Source: GWF2-33-9 sp964500435 (lineage in GTDB: Bacteria; Bacteroidota; Ignavibacteria; Kapaibacteriales; UBA2268). From it: 64,000 nucleotides of DNA. The position numbers and the translations under genes are program-made. The stretch spans positions 23,112 through 87,111 of the forward strand of contig CAZCNL010000010.1 in NCBI GenBank assembly GCA_964500435.1, written 5' to 3'. A model generated the notes under the pieces. The model worked only from the letters and a program-made list of their open reading frames with translations, had not been told where the DNA came from and made no database searches. Positions 26,082-35,126 of the stretch are shown here, piece after piece. Each line of letters opens with the position of its first letter. The stretch's first letter is position 1.

Positions 26082-27461
26082 TTATCTGCTCCATCCTATA
26101 CCCAAAGGTGAACCAATAATAGCACCAATAATAGAATCATAACCACCAAAATCCATATTTCGATAATATGCAAAAGCAATAATTGAATGGTTGGAATAAA
26201 CAGTATTTCCTTCGAAATAATCAAAAGAAATATTTTCGAATTTTTTGGTATCGATATTCAATTTGCCAGTTCCGTATAAGTAATCGTGCCTTGCACGTCG
26301 CACCCATTGTTTTAAGCGGTAAAGTCTGCTTTTTTCATCCCAATTCATCAACCAGCGAATATCGGGATTCCAATTATTAAATGAACCGGAAACGAAAACA
26401 TCTTCGTTGGACTTCAACTCTGCGGGGTCTAAAATAAATTCGAGGTAAACATAATTATCCTCGCTTGCAGAAATTTGGGAGGTAATCATCGCCCCATCAT
26501 TGTCGTCGTACAAATAATTGCCATTGCGGACATAATCAGAGAAAGGCATTCGTACGGCATAATTTCCTGTTGGATATTCAGCTGGATTTTCCATATAAAG
26601 CGTGCGATAAACATTTTCGGCGGGTAATTCATTCAAAAAGAATCTTTTTTCGTAACTTGAAAAACCAATAACAGAGGTTGGAAAAGTATATTTATAAAGT
26701 TGATTTTGATTGCCCCTGAAAGCGTCTTCATTTATTTTATAAGGCTCTGAGTAACGATTGTTGCGGTAAATTACAACATTTTTCAATTGAGAATTAAATA
26801 AATTGGAAGGTGCGGATAAGCGAACTTCAATATTATATGCTGAATTTGATACTTGAAATTGGCTTTTGTAAAAGCTTGAATTAAAATATAGCTGCATTTC
26901 AGCCAAAGGTTCAATTACAAAAAATTTTGCTTCAGCAATGGGCTTGTCGTCGTTATAATATTCGAATATTTTAATTTTATAATTGCCTGAATATTTAAAT
27001 TGAACTTGTGCGTTTGGGAATTTAAGTTTTGCTCGTTGGGAATAAAAGCTTGAACTATAAGGTGCGGATTCCCAAGAAAAATCACTTGTACGCATAAATC
27101 CCGAATTATTAATGAAGTTGTTGTCGTCTTCATTCCAATCAATATCACAATGGACAAATGTTGCATAAAAACTTGGTGAAACATCCGCATAAATATCAAT
27201 TTCGAAAGTCAATTGCTTTGAACCAACATTTGATTGGACAGAATTTGGCTTGTTTAATAATAAAACAGGAGGCAATCTTTCGTTATCATCTCCATAGATT
27301 CGATAAAATCTAACTTCTGTCGGCGATTTTATAGGTTTATCATCAGAAATTAATCTAACAAAGGAGAAAATGAAAATAAAGGTTACTGCAAAAAAGTAAC
27401 TGCTTGATTTAAATGTAATTAAGAAACAATTCTTATTATGAATTTTCAAATTATTAATCAA
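26082..27461 (-). CDS. Type IX secretion system plug-type protein (DUF5103)
   Basis: This 459-residue protein has an N-terminal membrane/signal segment (YFFAVTFIFIFSFVRLIS) and the DUF5103 body: VRFYRIYGDDNERLPPVLLLN near residue 50, FVHCDIDWNED, YSGNYKIKIFEYYNDDKP. A CBM48-like stretch (SGSFNNWNPDIRWLMNW) lies near residue 355. The family includes the plug that seals the SprA translocon of T9SS from the periplasmic side. The start is TTG 27461, which overlaps the stop of the upstream gene by four bases (TTGA). No better start is seen. The two T9SS cargo genes in the window support an active system. Confidence 0.8.
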   Translation of the reverse strand: MINNLKIHNKNCFLITFKSSSYFFAVTFIFIFSFVRLISDDKPIKSPTEVRFYRIYGDDNERLPPVLLLNKPNSVQSNVGSKQLTFEIDIYADVSPSFYATFVHCDIDWNEDDNNFINNSGFMRTSDFSWESAPYSSSFYSQRAKLKFPNAQVQFKYSGNYKIKIFEYYNDDKPIAEAKFFVIEPLAEMQLYFNSSFYKSQFQVSNSAYNIEVRLSAPSNLFNSQLKNVVIYRNNRYSEPYKINEDAFRGNQNQLYKYTFPTSVIGFSSYEKRFFLNELPAENVYRTLYMENPAEYPTGNYAVRMPFSDYVRNGNYLYDDNDGAMITSQISASEDNYVYLEFILDPAELKSNEDVFVSGSFNNWNPDIRWLMNWDEKSRLYRLKQWVRRARHDYLYGTGKLNIDTKKFENISFDYFEGNTVYSNHSIIAFAYYRNMDFGGYDSIIGAIIGSPLGIGWSR

Positions 27462-27985
27462 AATCCAAATCCCATAGTAACGCCATAAACTACATAAGTA
27501 TTAGACGAAATAATATCCAAAGCAACGTTTGGAGTTAAAGAAAAATTATTAAAAGTAAATTTATAGCCCGTTCCTAATCGAATAAAAAATTTGGTTGTTG
27601 ACTCTTTCAAATTTTCTTCTGGTGGGACAACGGCTTCTTCTTTTTCAAACACAATTGTTGGAGCAATATATAATTTAAAATGGCTCATTTCAACCCCAAG
27701 GGGAACACCAACCAAAAATTCGCTGTGGTCACCGGAAACATATTCGCCCGATAAGCCTACATAGACTAAAGGAGTTTCACCAAAATAGTGTTCGTATTCG
27801 ATTGCCGCTGTGAATGCACTCCAACTGCCAACACCTGTGAAAGAAGTTCCTCCTAAAAATAGACCTAATTCATTGCTATGTTCTGTCTCGGTTGTTCCTT
27901 CTGGTGCAGAATTTTCTTCATCTTGCGACAAGGCGGGAATAAATGCTAAGTTTAAAACAAAAAGGAAATAAAATAAATATTTCAT
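27458..27985 (-). CDS. Outer-membrane beta-barrel-like hypothetical protein
   Basis: The 175-residue protein starts at ATG 27985, preceded by AAGGAT; an upstream start at 28012 would bury the signal peptide. MKYLFYFLFVLNLAFIPALS is a clear signal peptide. The mature protein alternates hydrophobic and polar residues (GLFLGGTSFTG, YVGLSGEYVSG, YKFTFNNFSL) and ends in a phenylalanine (VTMGFGF), as small outer-membrane beta-barrels do. It overlaps the plug gene, so a shared role in the envelope is likely. No specific family is recognised. Confidence 0.7.
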   Translation of the reverse strand: MKYLFYFLFVLNLAFIPALSQDEENSAPEGTTETEHSNELGLFLGGTSFTGVGSWSAFTAAIEYEHYFGETPLVYVGLSGEYVSGDHSEFLVGVPLGVEMSHFKLYIAPTIVFEKEEAVVPPEENLKESTTKFFIRLGTGYKFTFNNFSLTPNVALDIISSNTYVVYGVTMGFGF

Positions 27986-28113
27986 AGAAAAATCCTTCTT
28001 TAATTTGTACAAAAATAATTATTGATATCAAATTTAAAAAAATTATTTATCGTGGAATATAAATTACAAAAAAAATAACTTTTACTAATAAAATAAGATT
28101 TCGGAGAGTGATT

Positions 28114-28956
28114 ATGGTAACTACAAAAACTATAAAAATTGATGGGTTAAGATTTGATGTCCATTTGCACGAAAATTTGCAATCGAAGCCCATTGCTATC
28201 TTTTTTCATGGGTTTAAATCATTCCGTAATTGGGGATTTATTCCGTATATTTGCAGAGAAATAGCGAATGATAACGTTATAACAATAAATTTGGATTTTT
28301 CATTGAATGGAATTGTATCCGAAAATCCTGTGATTTTCGATATTGAGAAATTTGCAAGAAATACAATCACCCAAGAACTTGATGATGCAAGAAAATTAAT
28401 TAATATTTTAAATAATTCAAAAAATACTCCGCAATTAAAGGAATTGCTTAAAGATTGGAATGGCGAAATAATATTGATGGGGCATTCCAGAGGTGGCGGA
28501 ATATCTATGCTTTTAGCAGATGAAATAAAAACAATTAAATTAATTTTGCTCGGGACAATTTCAACGTTTGATAGATATACCAAGAGATTAAAACAGGAGT
28601 GGTTATCTAAAGGTTATCTGGAATTTAATGATATAATGAGCAAGCAATTGCTTAGAATGAATTCGACATATTTGATTGATTTAGAAGAGAATAAAGAGAA
28701 ATTTGATTTATATCAAATTGCCCACCATTTGGAAATCCCAGTTCTTTTTATTCATGGTGAAAATGATATTTCGGAACGTGCAGAAAAAGCAAAAGAAATT
28801 TATAAAATAATACAAAATAATCAAAAAAGTAATTGTAATTTTGTATTATTACAAAAAGCAAATCATTTATTTAATGTAATACATCCTTTTGAAAACACGA
28901 ATTTATTTTTAGAGGAAGCATTAAATAATATTAAAAATTTCTTAAAAAATGAATAA
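28114..28956 (+). CDS. Alpha/beta hydrolase
   Basis: This 280-residue protein has an alpha/beta-hydrolase fold with an oxyanion segment FFHGFKSFRNWGF, nucleophile elbow LMGHSRGGG, acidic residue in VLFIHGENDISE and the catalytic His in LQKANHLFN. The overall form resembles dienelactone hydrolase/esterase-like cytosolic enzymes. ATG 28114 is preceded by GGAGA at 28103-28107. The substrate cannot be told from sequence. It overlaps the lipoprotein gene that follows by eight bases. Confidence 0.85.
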   Translation: MVTTKTIKIDGLRFDVHLHENLQSKPIAIFFHGFKSFRNWGFIPYICREIANDNVITINLDFSLNGIVSENPVIFDIEKFARNTITQELDDARKLINILNNSKNTPQLKELLKDWNGEIILMGHSRGGGISMLLADEIKTIKLILLGTISTFDRYTKRLKQEWLSKGYLEFNDIMSKQLLRMNSTYLIDLEENKEKFDLYQIAHHLEIPVLFIHGENDISERAEKAKEIYKIIQNNQKSNCNFVLLQKANHLFNVIHPFENTNLFLEEALNNIKNFLKNE

Positions 28957-29380
28957 ATATAAGTTGTTGATAGTATTTGTTTTAGCATTGCAATCTTGTC
29001 AATTAATTGTACTTTCGCCCGATAAAACTATCAAAAACAAATTTATAGCAAACCAAAACTCTGCTGAAGGAGTTTTTAATCTATTTTTATTGCAACTTGA
29101 CAGTAATGATGTATATGCAGCGGCATTTTTACGGACTGATTCCACGGGACAAAAACGTTTGCCAATTTGGCAATATGAATCAATATTCGAACTTTCCAGA
29201 TTGCAAAGACAAATCAATAATTTACCTATTACAAGAATTAAATTTGACACTTTGAATCGCAATTCAATTTTGCTTTATGTAGAATTTGATTATTTGCGAG
29301 AAGTCGAATTTTTAGCGAGTAAAATTGATTCTACTTGGTATATTTCTAATAAAAAGAGCTGGAAAAACTCATTATACTAA
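28949..29380 (+). CDS. Small lipoprotein, hypothetical
   Basis: This 143-residue protein has a lipoprotein signal MNKYKLLIVFVLALQSC, with the lipobox ALQSC placing the lipidated Cys at residue 17. The mature part is a small alpha/beta domain with YAAAFLRTDSTG and a C-terminal EFLASKIDSTWYISNKKSW, similar in layout to the 18178 protein. No family is recognised. The eight-base overlap with the hydrolase indicates translational coupling. Confidence 0.65.
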   Translation: MNKYKLLIVFVLALQSCQLIVLSPDKTIKNKFIANQNSAEGVFNLFLLQLDSNDVYAAAFLRTDSTGQKRLPIWQYESIFELSRLQRQINNLPITRIKFDTLNRNSILLYVEFDYLREVEFLASKIDSTWYISNKKSWKNSLY

Positions 29381-29428
29381 TCCATTGACCAATTATTCAA
29401 TATTAATTTAGTTAATAATCACAAAAAA

Positions 29429-29461
29429 TTTGTAATTTATTGTAACTTTTTCTTAATTTTG
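29429..29461 (+). promoter_or_regulatory. Bacteroidota-type promoter for the second T9SS cargo gene
   Basis: TTTG at 29429-29432, 21-base spacer, TAATTTTG at 29454-29461: a full match to TTTG-N19-21-TAnnTTTG. The start would be near 29468, about 35 bases before ATG 29503. The same 21-base spacing occurs before the giant surface-protein gene. Confidence 0.6.
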
Positions 29462-29502
29462 TTGTCTTAATTTAATGACTACAATAATTATAAGGTGTTA
29501 TT

Positions 29503-31851
29503 ATGAAGAAATTTTACATAATAATTTCTATGCTTATATTAACAAGCATAAGCACAGCTTTATCATTGGATTTAAGTGGCATAACTTTGCCAAAAAATCC
29601 ATTAATTGCCCCCGAAGGTAAAAACAGAGAGCTTCCTGAATTGCAAGGGACGCAACCACTATATATAATTTTTGATAATTTTGAAGCAGAAACACAGTTC
29701 AATGACGGAACGAATAATGGCAAAATTATCGGTAATTTAGTTGCTTTGATGTATGCTGATTCTTTATATAATAGATGGCCTACTCCTGATTATAATTATA
29801 TGAGTTATACAGTCAGAGCCTCGTTTTCTGATGCAACTTTTTCAAAATATAATATTACAGATTTCGATGTGGCTATATTCCCATTGGGCGATTATCCATT
29901 AAATGTTGCTACAACGGGTGGCATCAAAGTCATTGATAAAATCAAAGAAATGCTCGATGCCGGAAAACGAGTTATGGTAATTGGACGAAGAATAATGCTT
30001 TGGGCTTTTTATCAAGATTCACAATTTTCGCAAGGTAAAGACCCAGTTGTAATAGATTTTTTGACAAATACATTAGGAATTGACCCCAATCCTCAATCAG
30101 ATAATAGTGTTCCAACAGGACCTATATCAACAATTCAAGGTAGTACCTACATTCCTTTCCATATAAATGGTATTGCAGATGACCCTATAGCACGTGGTTA
30201 TGATTATTATTGCAATGTCGGTTATGGTCGCAATGTTGATCCTGCTTTCCCGTTAATATTTCAATCTATTATCGATGTTTTCCGCTTAAAACCTGATGCA
30301 ACAGCAATTGGATTTTCTTATATAAATAAATACGGAGACATTTCCGGTGGACCAAATGATGCAAAAAATGTTTCGCCAACGCCAGGAATTTGGGTTGGTT
30401 GCCGTGCTGATGTTGGTGATGGAAAAATTGCACTTTGGAGCATAGGAGCAGATGTATGCGCATTGCCTGAAAGTGAATATTATACAATTTCTGAAAAATA
30501 TGCAATGGATTGGTTTACAAAAGATTTACCAAAACCAGAACCTTGGATTGAATTTGAAACAAGCAAAATTGATTTTGGTGCAACTTTACTTGATGTCGAT
30601 AAACCGAGAGAATTGCGTTTTCGTAATTTCGGTCGTAAGCCGCTGACAATTAAGAAAATATATTTAAATGGCTGGGTAGATGATGGTATCTTTAAACTCT
30701 CAGGTGCGGAACCTGGTGTATTACAACCAAATGAAATTCGAACAGTTACAATCACTTTCCGTCCGGCAGAAGAAATTGATTATGAAGACCAATTGATGTT
30801 TGAATCAGATGCGAAAAATGCTCCTTCAGCATCAGTTACTTTGCAAGGTAAAGGTGGAAGTGATATTCCTGTGGGACCAGAAATCACAGTTCCTGACCAA
30901 CCATTTGTATTTAAGACATTAGATATAGGCAGCTCGCAAATTATGGACTTTTACTTCGAAAGTTCCGGAACTGCAGCCTTAACAGTAAATAAAATCAGCT
31001 TTGAACAAAATGACGGCTTAGTTTTCAATTTTCCGAAACCTATGAATTTCCCGATTACTGTTCCTGCAGGACAAAAGTATACTTTCTCGGTGAGATTTGC
31101 ACCAGCAGATTACGATAAATTATATAAATGCATACTAAAAATAGTCTCTAATGCAAAAGTAAATTCAATTGCATATTTATATGGCGAAGGTCGTTCAATG
31201 TCTGCAGCAGAGGGTCCTCAAATTTCTGCTTCTGTTGATACATTGAAGTTTGGTGGCGTGAAACCACTCGGACATTTAATAAAAAATATTGATATTTTAA
31301 ATACGGGCAAACAAGTTTTGAAACTTCAATCTTTATATTTTTCACAAAATGATGAAGACGTTTTTTCATATCCCTCAGAGTTAGATAACCAATTGCCGAT
31401 TGAAGTATTGCCAGGTTCATTGTTTACTATTCCAATCACATTCAAACCTTATACTGATGGAGTTGATTACTTTGCAGATTTTGGTATATTTACAAACGCA
31501 ACAAATCCGGGTGGAGATGACTTCCATATTTACTTCACAGGGACTGGCGATAAAAATGGTGTTTCCGTCAAAGAAGTAACAAATTCAGACGGGACTTTAA
31601 AATTGAAAGCATTTCCAAATCCTGCATCTTCCAACTTTACTATTGAAATTAATGCAGCTTCATATTTGAATAATACAACAATCAACATTTACGATTTGAG
31701 CGGCAAATTAGTTAAAAAGGTGTTTTCAGGAGCTATTCCAGAAGGTGCAAAGACAATCGAAGTCAATACTGCGTTGAGAACTGGTCAATACTTTATTCAA
31801 TTACAAAACGGTAATGAATCAATATCTTTACCATTACAAATAGTGAAATAA
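29503..31851 (+). CDS. T9SS-secreted surface protein with choice-of-anchor D (ASPM/Hydin-type) repeats
   Basis: This 782-residue protein has a signal peptide MKKFYIIISMLILTSISTALS. Residues 45-330 form a flavodoxin-like or glutamine-amidotransferase-like segment (PLYIIFDNFEAE, FDVAIFPLGDYP) of unclear function. Three Ig-like domains of the choice-of-anchor D type follow (about 345-450, 460-560, 570-680), each with KIDFG or KFGG opening strands and a TFRPA-like segment. A T9SS sorting domain closes the protein (FPNPASSNFTIEINA, INIYDLSGKLVKKVF, GQYFIQLQNG). It is a secreted cargo; its role is unknown. Confidence 0.85.
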   Translation: MKKFYIIISMLILTSISTALSLDLSGITLPKNPLIAPEGKNRELPELQGTQPLYIIFDNFEAETQFNDGTNNGKIIGNLVALMYADSLYNRWPTPDYNYMSYTVRASFSDATFSKYNITDFDVAIFPLGDYPLNVATTGGIKVIDKIKEMLDAGKRVMVIGRRIMLWAFYQDSQFSQGKDPVVIDFLTNTLGIDPNPQSDNSVPTGPISTIQGSTYIPFHINGIADDPIARGYDYYCNVGYGRNVDPAFPLIFQSIIDVFRLKPDATAIGFSYINKYGDISGGPNDAKNVSPTPGIWVGCRADVGDGKIALWSIGADVCALPESEYYTISEKYAMDWFTKDLPKPEPWIEFETSKIDFGATLLDVDKPRELRFRNFGRKPLTIKKIYLNGWVDDGIFKLSGAEPGVLQPNEIRTVTITFRPAEEIDYEDQLMFESDAKNAPSASVTLQGKGGSDIPVGPEITVPDQPFVFKTLDIGSSQIMDFYFESSGTAALTVNKISFEQNDGLVFNFPKPMNFPITVPAGQKYTFSVRFAPADYDKLYKCILKIVSNAKVNSIAYLYGEGRSMSAAEGPQISASVDTLKFGGVKPLGHLIKNIDILNTGKQVLKLQSLYFSQNDEDVFSYPSELDNQLPIEVLPGSLFTIPITFKPYTDGVDYFADFGIFTNATNPGGDDFHIYFTGTGDKNGVSVKEVTNSDGTLKLKAFPNPASSNFTIEINAASYLNNTTINIYDLSGKLVKKVFSGAIPEGAKTIEVNTALRTGQYFIQLQNGNESISLPLQIVK

Positions 31852-31881
31852 ATAAACTCATATAATCTTTGAATAAAATCA

Positions 31882-31905
31882 AAAGGGGCTTGAAATAGCC
31901 CCTTT
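31882..31905 (+). terminator. Terminator after the second T9SS cargo gene
   Basis: Nine-bp stem aaaggggct / agccccttt, loop of six, followed by a T-rich stretch. Confidence 0.8.
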
Positions 31906-31940
31906 ATTTTTAGACAAATCTTTAAAAATTAAATATAAAA

Positions 31941-33314
31941 TTATTTTTTTAGAATGATAAATTCAGTTCTTCTATTTAAAGCACGACCTTCATTGGTTGA
32001 ATTATCTGCAACTGGCAAGGTGTCACCATATCCCTTAGCGATAATTCTTGCCGGGTCAATTCCTTCATTAATTAAAGCATTTCTAACTTCATTAGCACGA
32101 TTTTGGGAAAGCTTAGTGTTGTAATCCGGTATATTTGTACGATTTTGGGAATCAGTATGACCAGAAATTTCAATTTCAATCGTAGGGAATGCTTTCATTA
32201 GTTTTGCAACTCTTTTTATTGCTTTCATTGATTCTGGTTTCAAATTAAATTTATCAGTATCAAAATAAACATTTAAAAGTGTAATATCTCCAATATGAGG
32301 CACATTGTTGATAGTAATTGTATCCGATAAAACTTTATTTTCTAAACAATAATTCATTACAAATTTGTATTCACCAAATTCTGGTAAAATAATTTGAGTA
32401 GTATAGAAGTACTCGAATCTTTTTAATATATCAGTAAATAATAACTTAAACTCATCTTTTTTGTAAATATGTTTGTAATAACCGCCAGTGTTTTGGGGGA
32501 ATTGCTGCATAAAACCTTCATTAATTCCATAACCATAATCAATTGCATTAATGATAATTCCATTTTTTCTTGCCTGAGTTATTGCCTCTTGCATTGTTGA
32601 ATTTGAAGAATTATCCCAACCATCAGTAAAAATGATCAAAACACGTTTATAAGATTTGTCTGCCGACATAAGTTGATTAATACCAGCAATAATTGCATCA
32701 GAAATAGCAGTCATTCCACCAAAATCTAATAAACCATTTCTTTTTAAATTATTTAAAGCATAGTCTGATGATTGAGTCAACGGCACTTCTGCGGCGACCC
32801 TTTGGTCATATTTAATAATTGAAACTAAATCTTTTGAATTTTTAGATTTTAGAAAATTAATAACAGCATCTTGACAATCATAAGCCCTATCTTCACCCAT
32901 TGAACCACTATGGTCGAGCACAATTGCAATTGCGAGAGGTGGTCTATCTTTAATATTACTTTCTTTGATTGTTAATTTATCAATCGGAATCTCGCTTTCT
33001 TCAGTAAGCAATTTGCCACCACAAAATCGTTTTAAGATAGAATTTGTAGTTGCATTTGATAAGTATGAATTTTTATTTCCAACTAAATGGAAATATACCG
33101 TAGCCTTTTCATCATCATTAATTTCATAGCGAGTAATTTCTAAATCAATATCATTTTTATCAATATTATTAATATCTTTGGAATTTTGTATAAAATTTGG
33201 ACTATAATTACTTGGTGGTGGCAATTCCGGAAGCTCGACTTCCCGATTCATAATTGATGCACAACCAGTTAAAAGAAAAACAGAAAAGAAGGTATAAATA
33301 ATTAATTTTTTCAT
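31941..33314 (-). CDS. Lipoprotein with VWA domain and OmpA-like C-terminal domain
   Basis: This 457-residue protein has a lipoprotein signal with lipobox LLTGC at residues 14-18. A von Willebrand type A domain spans about 125-310, with the MIDAS motif VLDHSGSMGED. The C-terminal OmpA-like peptidoglycan-binding domain (about 345-457) contains YFDTDKFNLKPES and the binding motif GHTDSQN, with NRANEVRNALI and GRALNRRTEF. The product probably links the outer membrane to the cell wall and presents the VWA domain for protein contacts. The gene is monocistronic. Confidence 0.88.
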   Translation of the reverse strand: MKKLIIYTFFSVFLLTGCASIMNREVELPELPPPSNYSPNFIQNSKDINNIDKNDIDLEITRYEINDDEKATVYFHLVGNKNSYLSNATTNSILKRFCGGKLLTEESEIPIDKLTIKESNIKDRPPLAIAIVLDHSGSMGEDRAYDCQDAVINFLKSKNSKDLVSIIKYDQRVAAEVPLTQSSDYALNNLKRNGLLDFGGMTAISDAIIAGINQLMSADKSYKRVLIIFTDGWDNSSNSTMQEAITQARKNGIIINAIDYGYGINEGFMQQFPQNTGGYYKHIYKKDEFKLLFTDILKRFEYFYTTQIILPEFGEYKFVMNYCLENKVLSDTITINNVPHIGDITLLNVYFDTDKFNLKPESMKAIKRVAKLMKAFPTIEIEISGHTDSQNRTNIPDYNTKLSQNRANEVRNALINEGIDPARIIAKGYGDTLPVADNSTNEGRALNRRTEFIILKK

Positions 33315-33465
33315 ATGATTCCTAAATTTTTTTTACAAATTTACAAATATTATGCTAACCTAAATTAATATTTAGGTAATTAATTTTGATAAAAATCTAA
33401 ATAAACAATTTAGCCATAATAAATTAAAAAATTAGTTGATAAATTAAATATTTACAAAAAATTCG

Positions 33466-33473
33466 TAATTTTG
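33466..33473 (+). promoter_or_regulatory. Possible -7 promoter element for tRNA-Leu
   Basis: TAATTTTG matches the TAnnTTTG box and lies 40 bases before the tRNA. No TTTG box is seen at the expected spacing upstream, so this is only a partial match. Confidence 0.3.
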
Positions 33474-33513
33474 TAGTTTATATAAAACAGAAGAAATCTA
33501 AAGTCAAAGGAAT

Positions 33514-33595
33514 GCGGTCGTGGCGGAATTGGCAGACGCACTAGACTTAGGATCTAGCGGGGCAACTCGTGAGAGTTCGAGTCTCTCCGACCGCA
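33514..33595 (+). tRNA. tRNA-Leu (anticodon UAG)
   Basis: The acceptor stem gcggtcg (33514-33520) pairs with cgaccgc (33588-33594), with discriminator A at 33595. The anticodon stem ctaga / tctag encloses loop CTTAGGA, giving anticodon TAG at 33548-33550. The long variable arm (cggggcaactcgtg) and GTTCGAGTC T-loop are typical for class II tRNA-Leu. CCA is not encoded. It reads CUA and related codons. Confidence 0.97.
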
Positions 33596-33651
33596 CTTTT
33601 TCTTAAATTTATAGATTTTTATCTTTATTTATTTCATTGATTGAGGATATT

Positions 33652-35049
33652 GTGGAAAAAACTATTAATTACTCGACTTCCGGAATTAACACTTTGGAAC
33701 TTACATTAACAAAAGCGGAAGTAAATGCTCGATTTGACATCGCTTATAATGAATTACAAAAAAATGTTAATATTCAAGGTTTTCGTAAAGGTAAAGTGCC
33801 TTTACATATGTTAAAGCAATTATATGGAAAAGCGGTAGAAGCTGAAACGAATGTCGATATTGTTAATGAGTATTTCCCAAAAATTGCTCAGGAAGAAAAT
33901 TTAATGCTTATTGCTAATCCAATTTTGAAAGATGTGCAAAAAACTGATGACAGTTATAAATATATAATTGAATTCCAAACAGTTCCTCAATTCGAAGTAA
34001 AAGACTATAAAGATTTAACTATTTATGAACCTGTTCACGTTGTTACAAGCGAAGAAGTTGATCGAGAAATTGACCAAATTGCATTGGAATTCGCAGAGTA
34101 CGAAGATGTTAAAAGCGTTGAATCCCATGATTGTTTGGTAAATGTTGGCATTGAACCAGTTCATGATCATGATGAGCACGAGCACGATGAGCACGATCAT
34201 CATCATCATCACGAACATCAATCAATTTATTTACGTGACGAAAAATATTATATAGATTTCCGTGATGCATTTTTATATAAGAAGGTTGGTGACGAATTTA
34301 CTTATCATAATCCAGAACGTCCCGATGAACCAGAAATGAAAATTATTATCGAGAGTATTCAAAGAGTTACCCCACCCGCTGTTGATGACGAACTGGCAAA
34401 GAAATATTCCAAAGGGCAATTCGAAACTATAGATGATTTAAGAAAAGATTTAGAATTTAAAATTCAAGATTATTGGGACGAAAAAGCACGTCAAGAAATG
34501 GAAAATCAAATGATGGATATTATTACCAAAAATAATAGCCATATAGTTGTACCAGAGCCTTTAATTGAAAATGCACTCGATATATTAGTTGATAATTTGA
34601 AAAAGCAATACGGATTGAAAAAAGAAAATAAACAATTAGACCCAATTTTAAGAACTAATTATAGAAAGACAGCCGAAAACTTTGCTCGTTGGGATATGAT
34701 TCGAAATGAAATTATGAAAATTGAAGATATTAAACTCGAAGATTACGATATTGACGATTTTATTGAAACCAACAAACAACATTTGCCAGATGCTACAGTT
34801 GAACAATTGAAAGAAATCATCAACGCAAATGAGCAAGTTTTGGATAAAATTAAGTCTAAAAAGCTCTTCGATTTGCTACTTGGATATGCAACTACTGAAG
34901 AAATAAGCTTTGATGATTATTACAAGAAACGTCAAATGGAAGCAGAGCAAGAAAATGCACCTAAAATCCAAGCAGAAGAATATGATCCATTAGAAAGTAG
35001 TGAATCAGATGAAGATATCCAAGAAGATAATGAAGAAAAAGCAGAATAA
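33652..35049 (+). CDS. tig: Trigger factor with a histidine-rich insertion
   Basis: This protein of about 465 residues starts at GTG 33652 (AGG at 33644-33646); a TTG at 33637 is less likely. Residues 1-120 are the ribosome-binding domain, with the signature GFRKGKVP. The middle FKBP-like part (about 155-240) is poorly conserved and carries an extremely His/Asp/Glu-rich stretch, roughly residues 165-190, where the peptidyl-prolyl isomerase site would lie. The C-terminal chaperone arms (about 250-430) are typical, and an acidic tail ends the protein. It binds nascent chains at the ribosome exit. The His-rich loop could bind metal, as in SlyD; this is inference. Confidence 0.88.
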   Translation: MEKTINYSTSGINTLELTLTKAEVNARFDIAYNELQKNVNIQGFRKGKVPLHMLKQLYGKAVEAETNVDIVNEYFPKIAQEENLMLIANPILKDVQKTDDSYKYIIEFQTVPQFEVKDYKDLTIYEPVHVVTSEEVDREIDQIALEFAEYEDVKSVESHDCLVNVGIEPVHDHDEHEHDEHDHHHHHEHQSIYLRDEKYYIDFRDAFLYKKVGDEFTYHNPERPDEPEMKIIIESIQRVTPPAVDDELAKKYSKGQFETIDDLRKDLEFKIQDYWDEKARQEMENQMMDIITKNNSHIVVPEPLIENALDILVDNLKKQYGLKKENKQLDPILRTNYRKTAENFARWDMIRNEIMKIEDIKLEDYDIDDFIETNKQHLPDATVEQLKEIINANEQVLDKIKSKKLFDLLLGYATTEEISFDDYYKKRQMEAEQENAPKIQAEEYDPLESSESDEDIQEDNEEKAE

Positions 35050-35076
35050 TTAAGATTTAAGCCTTAAATTAAAAAA

Positions 35077-35100
35077 AGCAACCTAAAAATATAGGTTGCT
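35077..35100. terminator. Terminator between trigger factor and the lyase gene
   Basis: Nine-bp stem agcaaccta / taggttgct with a 6-nt loop, flanked by an A-run on the left and a T-run on the right. It can end both convergent transcripts. Confidence 0.8.
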
Positions 35101-35126
35101 TTTTATTTATAGTAAATTTGTTATAA

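Noticed and set aside
33514..33595. tRNA-Leu as an integration site for an island
   Set aside because: No partial tRNA copy, integrase or composition change is seen on either side; trigger factor follows directly.
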